NCBI GenBank assembly: GCA_964495805.1
Contig: CAZBWV010000016.1
Span: 1-50,030, forward strand
Direction: 5' to 3'
Source: JALXCH01 sp964495805
GTDB lineage: Bacteria; Calditrichota; Calditrichia; RBG-13-44-9
Length of the DNA stretch: 50,030 bases
The position numbers and the translations under genes were made by a program. Position 1 is the stretch's first letter, and every line of letters starts with the position of its first letter. Positions 9,192-17,154 of this stretch are shown here, one piece after another. Under the pieces are notes generated by a model. The model made no database searches. It saw nothing but the letters and a program-made list of their open reading frames with translations, and was not told the origin of the DNA.

Positions 9192-10223
9192 ATGTTGATT
9201 TTGTTCAAGAAATCAGCCCGGCAGGAAGAGATAGAGGCTGTTCTTTCCTTCTTGCGTCAGCAGAACATCCAGCCCACTACCTATCTGAATGCGGAACGCA
9301 CCATTGTGAAAGCTTCGCTCCAGGATGCTCCTTTTCCCGCAGAACGGCTGGAACAATTTCCCGGTGTAGAGCGAATCATTCGTTCCTCCCATGAATTTCC
9401 GCTGGTGCATCGGGAATTCCGTCCGGAAGGAACGGTTATTCGGGTGGGTGAAGTGACCATTGGGAGCGGTACTCCGATTGTGATTGCGGGGCCGTGCGCC
9501 GTGGAAAGCGAACAACAGATTCTGGAAACCGCCCGTCTGGTATATTCACATGGAATTCGCCTGATGCGCGGTGGAGCGTTCAAACCCCGCACCAGTCCCT
9601 ACAGCTTTACCGGTCTGGGTGAGGAGGGACTTCGACTGCTGAAGAAGGCACGGGAGGAAGTGGGTGTTTCCATTATTACCGAAGTGCTGGACGCCATGGA
9701 CGTGCCGCTGGTCGCAGAATACGCCGATGTGCTGCAGATTGGTTCCCGCAACATGCAGAATTACAAACTGCTCAAAGCTGTGGGGCAGATCCACAAACCG
9801 GTTTTGCTCAAACGGGGGATGTCTGCCCGGTTAGATGAATTCCTCATGAGCGCTGAGCACATCATGGCAGAGGGGAACCAGCAGGTCATTCTGTGCGAGC
9901 GAGGCATTCGCACATTTGTGGAATACTCCCGCAATACCCTGGATTTAAACGTGGTGCCCATGGTTAAGCAGATGTCGCACCTGCCCATTATTGTGGATCC
10001 CAGTCACGGTACCGGGCGCAGAGATTTGATTCTTCCCATGAGTCTGGCTGCTCTGGCCGCCGGAGCGGATGGGTTGATGGTGGAGGTGCATCCCCATCCG
10101 GAACAGGCTCTTTCGGACGCCGAGCAGGCCCTCTCTCCGGAACAATTTGCACACCTCATGGAACAGGTGAATTCGTTTATCCGCTGGCAATACAGCCATG
10201 AACATACTGAATCTATCTATTAA
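9192..10223 (+). CDS. aroF: 3-deoxy-7-phosphoheptulonate (DAHP) synthase
   Basis: First enzyme of the shikimate pathway, condensing phosphoenolpyruvate and erythrose 4-phosphate. At 343 aa it has the class I-beta layout: an N-terminal ferredoxin-like domain (about residues 1-75, a regulatory add-on in Thermotoga-type enzymes) and the TIM barrel from about residue 90. Barrel motifs seen are IAGPCAVES, RGGAFKPRTSPYSFTG, LQIGSRNMQN, PVLLKRGM, ILCERGIRTF, VDPSHGTGRR and VEVHPHP, covering the substrate- and metal-binding residues. The start is ATG 9192; GGAGG lies 13 bases upstream, a rather long spacing, with a three-codon ATG AAA TAG frame between them. It heads the aro operon and overlaps aroB by 26 bases, which points to translational coupling. 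Confidence 0.95.
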   Translation: MLILFKKSARQEEIEAVLSFLRQQNIQPTTYLNAERTIVKASLQDAPFPAERLEQFPGVERIIRSSHEFPLVHREFRPEGTVIRVGEVTIGSGTPIVIAGPCAVESEQQILETARLVYSHGIRLMRGGAFKPRTSPYSFTGLGEEGLRLLKKAREEVGVSIITEVLDAMDVPLVAEYADVLQIGSRNMQNYKLLKAVGQIHKPVLLKRGMSARLDEFLMSAEHIMAEGNQQVILCERGIRTFVEYSRNTLDLNVVPMVKQMSHLPIIVDPSHGTGRRDLILPMSLAALAAGADGLMVEVHPHPEQALSDAEQALSPEQFAHLMEQVNSFIRWQYSHEHTESIY

Positions 10224-11292
10224 TTCATCGCGTCGTCGGATTCCGATCCATTTCGGATTCCGGTTAGGGGAACCGTTTATCCGGTTTCTGCAGGAGCATT
10301 TCTCCCGGCATGCCATTTTTCTCATTAGCGATGCCAATGTGGCATTTTTCTATCGCAGGGAGATGGAGTCGCTGCTGGCGGGGTTTCCCGGTTTTCGGGG
10401 AACGCTCACTTTTCCGGCCGGGGAACTCAGCAAATCCCGCCGCACCAAAAATATTCTGGAGGACAAACTGCTGCGTCGCCAGGCCGGTCGGGACACGGTT
10501 ATTTTAGCCATGGGCGGTGGCGTCACCGGCGATCTGGCCGGATTCGTCGCAGCTACCCTGCACCGGGGCATTCCCCTGATCCATCTTCCCACCAGCCTGC
10601 TGGCTCAGGTGGACAGCAGCATCGGCGGAAAAGTGGGCATCAATCATCCCGCAGGGAAAAATTTGATTGGTGCCTTCTACCAACCGGAAGCCGTGTTCAT
10701 CGCCACCCGCTTTTTAAAAACTCTTCCGCAGGAAGAGTTTTTAAACGGATTGGGTGAGGTCATCAAATATGCGGTGGTATTCGACCCCAATCTGTGGCAG
10801 AAGCTGGAGGAGAATCGTTCGGCCGTCTTGCAGCGTGACCCTGCCCTGCTGGAAGACATCATCCGTACCTGTGTGTCTCACAAAATTCAGGTGGTGGAAC
10901 GGGACGAAAAGGAGGCCCGCTACCGGAGCGTGCTCAATTTTGGCCATACTGTCGGCCATGCCCTGGAGCAGTTGAGCAATTACCGGATAAAACACGGATT
11001 TGCCGTGGCTGCCGGGATGCGCGTGGCTGCTGTGCTATCTCATCAGTTGCTGAACCTGCCCCGGGAATATGTGAAACGCCTGAACGCACTTCTGGATGCC
11101 TACGGGCTTAACCGGGTGTCGGCGCGGGATTTTTCTCCCGAGAACCTGTGGGATGCCCTGCTCACCGACAAAAAAGTACGCCAACAACAGCCCCATTTTA
11201 CTTTGTTATCCGAACCGTTTACGCCGGAACTCTTCTATCCCATTCGTTACAAGGAGTTTGAATATGCCCTTCGTTCCCCGGATTTGCGTTAG
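10198..11292 (+). CDS. aroB: 3-dehydroquinate synthase
   Basis: Converts DAHP to 3-dehydroquinate using NAD and a metal ion. The 364-aa sequence has the family signatures: AMGGGVTGDLAGFVAAT (NAD-binding, about residues 102-118), PTSLLAQVDSSIGGKVGINH (substrate and lysine site), NLIGAFYQP, GLGEVIKYA and NFGHTVGHALEQ (metal histidines). All key residues are present. The ATG at 10198 lies inside the end of the DAHP synthase gene, and the gene's own 3' end overlaps the next gene by 29 bases, a compact operon arrangement. Confidence 0.95.
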   Translation: MNILNLSINSSRRRIPIHFGFRLGEPFIRFLQEHFSRHAIFLISDANVAFFYRREMESLLAGFPGFRGTLTFPAGELSKSRRTKNILEDKLLRRQAGRDTVILAMGGGVTGDLAGFVAATLHRGIPLIHLPTSLLAQVDSSIGGKVGINHPAGKNLIGAFYQPEAVFIATRFLKTLPQEEFLNGLGEVIKYAVVFDPNLWQKLEENRSAVLQRDPALLEDIIRTCVSHKIQVVERDEKEARYRSVLNFGHTVGHALEQLSNYRIKHGFAVAAGMRVAAVLSHQLLNLPREYVKRLNALLDAYGLNRVSARDFSPENLWDALLTDKKVRQQQPHFTLLSEPFTPELFYPIRYKEFEYALRSPDLR

Positions 11293-12808
11293 CCTGATGC
11301 CAGACTCTCCCCTGCAGCTCAAAAAATGGCTACCTGAGTGCATGGAAGCAGACCTGGTGGAACTCCGTTTGGACCGCTGGTCGTCGGAAACAATTCGGGA
11401 ATTCTTTACTGCAAAGAATTCAGGGTGGCAGGAAGCGCGCAGGCTATTTCCGGGAGAATTTATTGTCACCATCCGTTCCGTCGGGCAGGGAGGGTACTGG
11501 AAGGAAGATAATGATTTGCAGACTGAACTGCTGCGTCTGGCGATTCAATCCGGTGCCGATTATGTGGACGTGGAATGGGAAGAAGGCGTTTCCCCTACCT
11601 CCAACAATTTGCAAAAATTTCCGCAGGATAAGGTTGTCCTCTCCCATCACGCATCGGAATACATCGATCCGAAACACCTGCTTCTGGAGATGTGCAGGCT
11701 AAAGCCTGCCGTATGCAAACTGGTATTCCCCGCCCAAAGCATCCGCGAAGCGGCGATACCGGTGAATTTGTTAAATACCTTTTCCAGGGAGAACCGTGCA
11801 CTCATCATCCATGCTTCCGGAGAAGCCGGAAGCCCTTCCCGCCTGGTGGGAGCGGTTCGGGGAAACGCCTGGACGTATGTGGCGCTGTCCCCCTCCCGCG
11901 CCACCGCCAGCGGTCAGCTCACACTTCAGGAAGCGCTGGAGGCGTACTACCTTAAAGAAAAATCGCCAAACACCCGTATTGTGGGTTTGGTGGGGCATCC
12001 CCTTCGGCAAAGCAAAGGCTGGAAATTGCACAATCGGCTAATGCATCAAAAGCGGGAGGAATCCGAACAGGACATGAGCCAAACCAGCGACTTTCTGTAT
12101 CTGAATTTCCCTACCCGGGATTTTGCCGAATTCTGGGACGCCTGGCAATCCCACCTTTTCGGACTGAGCGTGACCATCCCCTTTAAAGAAGAAGCCATCC
12201 GATATGCATCCCGGCACTCAGCAGCTGTTACGAAAAGCGGTGTATGCAACACGCTGATTCAGCGGAATGGGGAGTGGTGGGCGTTCAACACCGATTTCCT
12301 GGCGCTTCTGGAACTGCTCAGTCCCTATCGGAAACAGCTTCAACAAGGGCTAATAGTGGTAGGCACGGGTGCGACTGCCCGCACTGCCCTAACTGTTGCC
12401 CGGGAGCTGGAAATTGAGCCACTTTATCTGGTGGGACGAAACGAAAACCGTTTAGAGAAATTAAGCAAGCTCTCCGGTGCAATCCCGTATCATTTTTCCC
12501 GATTACCGAGTCTCTCCGTTAGTGGAATGGTACAAACCACCCCCCTGGGTATGTGGCCCGACACCGAAACGGCTCCCCCGGTCTTCCACCTGTTCCGCAA
12601 AGGGATGGTGGTACTGGACGTAGTGTACAATCCCCCGGAAACACAGTTACTGAAACGTGCGCAGGAAGCTGGGTGCCTCACCATCTCCGGCCAGGAGATG
12701 TTCATCCGACAGGCAGCCCACCAATTTCGAATGTTTAGCGGTCGGGATGTCACCCATCAGGAAGTCGCGCGAGTGTATCAACACATCCTGCAGGAGGGGG
12801 AAGAGTGA
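11264..12808 (+). CDS. aroDE: Fused 3-dehydroquinate dehydratase (type I) - shikimate dehydrogenase
   Basis: Bifunctional 514-aa enzyme for shikimate pathway steps three and four. The N-terminal half (about 1-235) is a type I dehydroquinase: VELRLDR, FIVTIRS, LSHHASEY with the catalytic histidine, VCKLVFPAQ with the Schiff-base lysine, and the SPSRATASGQ substrate loop. The C-terminal half (about 240-514) is shikimate dehydrogenase: VGHPLRQSK, SVTIPFKEEA with the catalytic lysine, GVCNTLIQ, FNTDF, the NADP-binding VGTGATART, and TTPLGM. The usual SKSP in the shikimate pocket is SKGW here, a small deviation. ATG 11264 is chosen over earlier in-frame starts because AAGGAG lies seven bases upstream and the domain begins there. 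The fusion is known from plants and chlamydiae and is uncommon elsewhere in bacteria. Confidence 0.93.
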   Translation: MPFVPRICVSLMPDSPLQLKKWLPECMEADLVELRLDRWSSETIREFFTAKNSGWQEARRLFPGEFIVTIRSVGQGGYWKEDNDLQTELLRLAIQSGADYVDVEWEEGVSPTSNNLQKFPQDKVVLSHHASEYIDPKHLLLEMCRLKPAVCKLVFPAQSIREAAIPVNLLNTFSRENRALIIHASGEAGSPSRLVGAVRGNAWTYVALSPSRATASGQLTLQEALEAYYLKEKSPNTRIVGLVGHPLRQSKGWKLHNRLMHQKREESEQDMSQTSDFLYLNFPTRDFAEFWDAWQSHLFGLSVTIPFKEEAIRYASRHSAAVTKSGVCNTLIQRNGEWWAFNTDFLALLELLSPYRKQLQQGLIVVGTGATARTALTVARELEIEPLYLVGRNENRLEKLSKLSGAIPYHFSRLPSLSVSGMVQTTPLGMWPDTETAPPVFHLFRKGMVVLDVVYNPPETQLLKRAQEAGCLTISGQEMFIRQAAHQFRMFSGRDVTHQEVARVYQHILQEGEE

Positions 12809-14103
12809 AAACGGCTGCGGCACCGGGACGGGCGATTTCCATTCCGACAGGCATACTTTACGGTCAGTTAACCGCTCCGCCTTCCAAAAGCGTGGCGCAC
12901 CGGCTGCTCATCCTTGCAGCTCTGGCAAGAAGGAATGTTCGCATTATTAGAGCAGTGCACAGCGCGGACACCCGGGCAACCGTAGCAGGTTTACGCAGCC
13001 TGGGTTACCGAATTCAAGAGAACAACCAGATGGTAGAATTTACCGGATATTCAACTCCCGAAACACCGGTGCACCTTCATGTGGGTGAATCCGGCACGAC
13101 CGCCCGCTTTCTCACCGCACTGGCCGCCATCCATCCCCCACCCATTTTTGTGGATGGTAGCGAGCGCATGCGGCAGCGTCCCATGGCAGAGCTCATCCAG
13201 GCGCTTACCCGATTGGGAACGCACATCGAACACAACCAGGGGCATCTTCCGTTAACCATTTTTAAGAACATCCGCCGGGGTGGCGAAATTCCCCTAAAGG
13301 TGCATCGTTCTTCCCAATACCTGAGTGCGTTAATGCTCATTGCTCCCCGGCTAAAAGGGGGACTCACCATCCGATTAGAAACACCGCTGGTGTCTGCTTC
13401 TTATGTGGAATTAACCATCCATTTGCTTCGGCAGGCTGGCATCCCGGCGGAACACACTGGCAATATGTACCATGTTCCGGAGGTGTCAACCATCCCTTTA
13501 CCAGCTCAACTCACAGTGGAAGGTGATTTTTCCGGTGCTGCTTACTTTCTGGCTGGCGCAGCGCTGACCGGTGGTGAGGTGCAAATTCGGGGATTATCCC
13601 CTGCCTCCGTGCAGGGCGACCGCCAGATTGTGGAGGTGCTGGCACAGTCTGGTTTTTCCGTCCGCTGGCGTGGAAATACGATAAGCATCTCCGGCCAGAA
13701 AGACTACCCTGGTTTTACTTACGATTGTCAGCACTGCCCGGACCTGGTACCCACGCTGGCAGTCCTGGCACTGTTCGCCAGTTCCCCCACACGTTTACGT
13801 AACATCTCCCATCTCCGTTTTAAGGAGTCGGACCGTGTTCAGGCGGTGGTGGAAAACATTCAGCGTTTAAACGGTGAAGCCCGGGTAGATGGGCAGGATT
13901 TGCTCATCTTCCCCAAACCGCTGAAAGGAACGACTTTACCGACATATAATGACCATCGCATCGCCATGAGCTTTGCTCTGGCGGGCCTGCGGGTGCCCGG
14001 TGTAAACATCGAAAACCCGGATGTGGTCAGCAAATCGTATCCGGAATTCTGGGAAACACTGTTTGCGGTGCTGAAACCCGATTCCATCAAAAAACAAAAC
14101 TAA
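12805..14103 (+). CDS. aroA: 3-phosphoshikimate 1-carboxyvinyltransferase (EPSP synthase)
   Basis: Transfers the enolpyruvyl group of phosphoenolpyruvate to shikimate 3-phosphate. At 432 aa it matches family length. Motifs are PPSKSVAHRLLILAAL (substrate lysine/serine), HVGESGTTARFLTAL, DGSERMRQRPM, HRSSQYLSALM, VEGDFSGAAYF, HLRFKESDR and YNDHRIAMSFAL. Both halves of the two-domain fold are complete. The start is GTG 12805, overlapping the aroDE stop by four bases (GTGA) with a G-rich ribosome site just before it, so translation is probably coupled. The residue after LHVGESGTT is Ala, as in glyphosate-sensitive class I enzymes; I do not infer a resistance phenotype. Confidence 0.95.
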   Translation: MKTAAAPGRAISIPTGILYGQLTAPPSKSVAHRLLILAALARRNVRIIRAVHSADTRATVAGLRSLGYRIQENNQMVEFTGYSTPETPVHLHVGESGTTARFLTALAAIHPPPIFVDGSERMRQRPMAELIQALTRLGTHIEHNQGHLPLTIFKNIRRGGEIPLKVHRSSQYLSALMLIAPRLKGGLTIRLETPLVSASYVELTIHLLRQAGIPAEHTGNMYHVPEVSTIPLPAQLTVEGDFSGAAYFLAGAALTGGEVQIRGLSPASVQGDRQIVEVLAQSGFSVRWRGNTISISGQKDYPGFTYDCQHCPDLVPTLAVLALFASSPTRLRNISHLRFKESDRVQAVVENIQRLNGEARVDGQDLLIFPKPLKGTTLPTYNDHRIAMSFALAGLRVPGVNIENPDVVSKSYPEFWETLFAVLKPDSIKKQN

Positions 14104-14241
14104 ATCCTATACCGGGGAGGTCAAACACCGATGGGTGTTCACAAATGTTCAAATTTTGCCACTTTCATTTTTCTCTCACCCCTCACCAGCTTTTTTCCCT
14201 CCCCCCTCAATCCCCATTCATCACCTTAAACCGGATGTAAC

Positions 14242-14781
14242 ATGAGATCGAACCAGATTTCCATCCAGAAAATAGTGTTGATTGGATTTCGCGGAGCGGG
14301 AAAAACCACCCTTGCCCATCTGCTGGCGCGGGAACTACAATGGGAGTACTTCTCCACAGACCGGGCAATAGAACAGTCCGTAAATCTTTCCATTCCGGAA
14401 ATTGTGGCACGTCACGGCTGGGATTTTTTTCGGCAGAAAGAGGCGGAGATAATTCAACAGGTCGCATCCCGGAAACGAATAGTGATTGATTGCGGTGGCG
14501 GAGTGGTAGAAAATTCCCGCAACATGGAGCGTTTGAGGCCGGGTGCGCTGGTGGTGTGGGTGGATGCTCCGCTCGCAGAGCTCAAGCAACGGCTCCGGCA
14601 AGCGGGAAATCGACCGCTACTGAACCAGCCCGACTTTGACCGCGATGTGGAAGAAAACTACCGCAGACGCTTACCTTTGTATCGGAACTATGCGAATCTT
14701 CGAATCAATACCTCCGAAGAATCGCCGGAAGGAGCAATTTCCCGAATCCTTTCCCGTTTGCCTGACCGATCAGATGAGTAG
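14242..14781 (+). CDS. aroK: Shikimate kinase
   Basis: Phosphorylates shikimate with ATP. The 179-aa sequence has Walker A GFRGAGKTT (about residues 13-21), the shikimate-binding Asp in STDRAIEQ, Arg in the FFRQKE region, the GGGVV loop, and the lid arginine in GNRPLL. The family is complete. It lies 138 bases after aroA on the same strand, still likely in the aro unit, although the gap is C+T rich and may hold a weak separate signal. The ribosome site before ATG 14242 is poor. The 3' end overlaps the convergent maf gene by 12 bases. Confidence 0.93.
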   Translation: MRSNQISIQKIVLIGFRGAGKTTLAHLLARELQWEYFSTDRAIEQSVNLSIPEIVARHGWDFFRQKEAEIIQQVASRKRIVIDCGGGVVENSRNMERLRPGALVVWVDAPLAELKQRLRQAGNRPLLNQPDFDRDVEENYRRRLPLYRNYANLRINTSEESPEGAISRILSRLPDRSDE

Positions 14782-15387
14782 ATGACCGGGCTGGCAGATA
14801 TTCAATCCCTTCAGTCGCTGATAAAACTTCCCCAGCGGAAAACCCACCACATTGAAGTAGCAGCCCGAAATCTTCCGGATGAACAGGGAAGCAAATCCCT
14901 GAATGCCGTAAGCACCGGCTTTATCGAACGGTTCGTCGGAACGCAGATACATTTCCACTTCCATTTCGGTCAACGAATAAAAAGTGACCTCCGTCACTTC
15001 GTGGTCAATGACCAATTGATCCGGAGTTTTCAGACAAAATCCGGTAATCACCTGATGGGTACGATTGCTCAGACGTAGGAGCATTTGCTCCGCCTGTTTT
15101 CGATTGCGCGGTTTCTCAAAAATCTCTCCATCCATTACCACTACCGTATCTGCAGCAATAATCAGATCAAAATCGGTATGTTCAGCTACCCAGTGGGCTT
15201 TTTCGCTGGCATTGTGACGCACATAATCCACCGGCTTCATTCCCGGCTGGCGTTTTTCTTCAAATTGAGGGGGATAAATTTCGAACTCCAGTCCAACCGT
15301 TCGTAACATCTCAATCCGGCGGGGAGACTGAGTGGCAAGCACCACTTTTTTATTTTCCAGACCACACAATAAACTGATGAACTTCAT
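14770..15387 (-). CDS. maf: Maf-family nucleoside triphosphate pyrophosphatase
   Basis: Maf proteins hydrolyse non-canonical or surplus nucleoside triphosphates (dTTP/UTP type or modified nucleotides) to monophosphates and affect septum formation when overproduced. This 205-aa sequence shows the N-terminal signature LATQSPRRIEML, the acidic catalytic stretch IIAADTVVVMDGEIFEKP, RTHQVITGF and the C-terminal KAGAYGIQGFA. All are typical of the YhdE/dTTP branch. The start ATG 15385-15387 lacks a strong ribosome site. Convergent overlap with aroK means that the two 3' ends share 12 bases. Confidence 0.9.
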   Translation of the reverse strand: MKFISLLCGLENKKVVLATQSPRRIEMLRTVGLEFEIYPPQFEEKRQPGMKPVDYVRHNASEKAHWVAEHTDFDLIIAADTVVVMDGEIFEKPRNRKQAEQMLLRLSNRTHQVITGFCLKTPDQLVIDHEVTEVTFYSLTEMEVEMYLRSDEPFDKAGAYGIQGFASLFIRKISGCYFNVVGFPLGKFYQRLKGLNICQPGHLLI

Positions 15388-15513
15388 GAGAGGACTCGCT
15401 GTGTTTTGTTTGGATCCAAGGGGATTGGGGGAAATATGGGGAAATGAGTCAGGAGAAAAATTGTTCGGTTGGTCATTTTTATTCGGCTCCGTTCAATTAT
15501 CTGTTAATAAAAG

Positions 15514-16347
15514 CTACCCCAAATAAACCGCTAACAGTCCCACCAGCATATCTGCTTTAAGCAGATTGCTCACCAGCTCCAGAGAAGTAAAACTGCGATC
15601 TCGCCAGATGCGGACCAGCACATATGCCAGCACCGGATAGATGCCTACCACGCAAACCATCAAATAGCGCAGACCATACCATTTTGCCCAGAACGGCAGG
15701 AGGATAAGCACCGATAGCAACAGGTAAATTCCGGTTACCAGCTGCAGTGCCGCTTTCTGACCAAAGCGCAACGGGAACGTCCGGGCACCCTGCCGGGCAT
15801 CCCCTTCCATATCCTGAATATCTTTTATCACCTCCCGACCAAGATGATAAAAGAAAGCGAAAGCGGCCGGTACCAGCGTTTGCCGAACCCGGTTAACGGC
15901 CACGCCTCCGTACACAAACGCCAGCGCCGAAGCCAGACTAACAGCCAAATTCCCCCAGAGCGGCGTCCGTTTTAACCGGGCGGAATAAAAGTAAAGCAAG
16001 ACCGACACCGAAATTGCTATTCGCACTGCCCAGGAATTGATGCCTGCTGCCAGTAGCCAGCCCAGAACAAATTCCGTCAGCGCAAGGTTCCTGGCTTGCA
16101 AAGGAGACATCCAGCCTGCTGGCAAAGGCCGTCCCGGTTTATTCACCCGATCAATTTCCACATCAAAAAAATCGTTGATGGTATTGGCCGCCGCAGTAAT
16201 CAGCCCGGCAGAAAGAGAAGCCAGCAACACCTTGCGGACGGGAGAAACCGTACCCGTAATCGCCGCCGCAATGAACACCGAGAGCATCCCGATCAGCACA
16301 TTGGATGGTCGGGAGAGCCGAACAACCGCTTTCCAGGTAGAATTCAT
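15514..16347 (-). CDS. UbiA-family prenyltransferase (geranylgeranylglyceryl-phosphate type)
   Basis: 277-aa polytopic membrane enzyme of the UbiA superfamily, which attaches prenyl chains to acceptors. The two Mg-diphosphate motifs are present: NTINDFFDVEIDRVNKP near residue 60 and DIQDMEGDARQGART near residue 180, with about eight hydrophobic helices. The NDxxDxxxD spacing and the DxxxxxGD form resemble digeranylgeranylglyceryl phosphate synthase, the archaeal ether-lipid enzyme that also occurs in FCB bacteria; menaquinone or tocopherol-type substrates are possible alternatives. It starts two bases after the stop of the N-acetyltransferase gene, so the pair is one operon. Confidence 0.85.
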   Translation of the reverse strand: MNSTWKAVVRLSRPSNVLIGMLSVFIAAAITGTVSPVRKVLLASLSAGLITAAANTINDFFDVEIDRVNKPGRPLPAGWMSPLQARNLALTEFVLGWLLAAGINSWAVRIAISVSVLLYFYSARLKRTPLWGNLAVSLASALAFVYGGVAVNRVRQTLVPAAFAFFYHLGREVIKDIQDMEGDARQGARTFPLRFGQKAALQLVTGIYLLLSVLILLPFWAKWYGLRYLMVCVVGIYPVLAYVLVRIWRDRSFTSLELVSNLLKADMLVGLLAVYLG

Positions 16348-16349
16348 GG

Positions 16350-16964
16350 CTATTTCTCAGGCATTTTTTCCTGAATGACTTTCAACCCTTTTCCCGGCAC
16401 CAGCTCATATTCCGACCCACAGGATGAACATCTGGCTTTCATCGGCGTTTCCGAATCGGCGGGTAAGTTCAGCCGCACTCCACAGTGGCACATCCATCCC
16501 ACCACCCGGGCGGGTACTCCCACCATCAACGCATACGGGGGAACATCCCGGGTAACCACCGCTCCCGCTCCAATAAAACAAAATTCCCCAAGGGTAATTC
16601 CGCACACAATCGTGGCATTCGCACCAATGGAAGCACCACGCTTTACATACGTATCCCGATATTCATCTTTTCGGGGAATGTGACTGCGCGGATTTACCAC
16701 ATTCGTAAATACCATGGACGGACCGCAAAACACATCATCCTCGATGTACACGTTATCGTAAATGGAAACATTATTTTGCACCTTTACGTTGTTTCCGATA
16801 ACCACCCGGGAGCCTATGAACACATTCTGGCCAAATGAGCACCGCTCACCTATTTTCGCCCCGCTCATGACATGACAAAAATGCCAGATACGCGTCCCTT
16901 CGCCAATCTCAACCGGTTCGTCAATCACACTGGTGGGATGAACAAAATACTTCTTTTCCGCCAT
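16350..16964 (-). CDS. Hexapeptide-repeat N-acetyltransferase (WbpD/WlbB-like) with C-terminal zinc ribbon
   Basis: 204-aa left-handed beta-helix acyltransferase. Residues about 15-150 are hexapeptide repeats (VIGNNVKVQNNVSIYDNVYI, IGANATIVCGITLGEFCFIG). The sequence FCHVMSGAKIG followed by FTNVVNPRSHIPRK is typical of UDP-2-acetamido-3-amino-2,3-dideoxyglucuronate N-acetyltransferases used for O-antigen or surface sugars. The C-terminus adds CHCG and CSSCGSEYEL, four cysteines that can bind one zinc. The start is ATG 16962-16964 with AAGGAG at good spacing and a promoter-like pair upstream. It is paired with a UbiA-family prenyltransferase, so the two may serve envelope assembly; that link is inference. 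Confidence 0.88.
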   Translation of the reverse strand: MAEKKYFVHPTSVIDEPVEIGEGTRIWHFCHVMSGAKIGERCSFGQNVFIGSRVVIGNNVKVQNNVSIYDNVYIEDDVFCGPSMVFTNVVNPRSHIPRKDEYRDTYVKRGASIGANATIVCGITLGEFCFIGAGAVVTRDVPPYALMVGVPARVVGWMCHCGVRLNLPADSETPMKARCSSCGSEYELVPGKGLKVIQEKMPEK

Positions 16965-16990
16965 AGGGTCTCCTTCTCAATTTTTCGTAT

Positions 16991-17019
16991 AATATAAAGG
17001 TTTGTGGTATGTATGTAAA
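16991..17019 (-). promoter_or_regulatory. Candidate sigma-70 promoter for the acetyltransferase-UbiA operon
   Basis: On the minus strand TTTACA and TATATT are separated by 17 bases, with the -10 box ending 26 bases before the ATG. Assigned by eye. Confidence 0.5.
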
Positions 17020-17154
17020 ATCGAAAGTTTTGTTTTCGCAAAGGGGACACTCACTGGTTTATCATACACAGTTCGTGATAATATTATTTTATTGTGCCGA
17101 ATTGAAAAATTTGTAAATTGCCTCAACTTATGTTTCATTATACCGGAGGATTGT

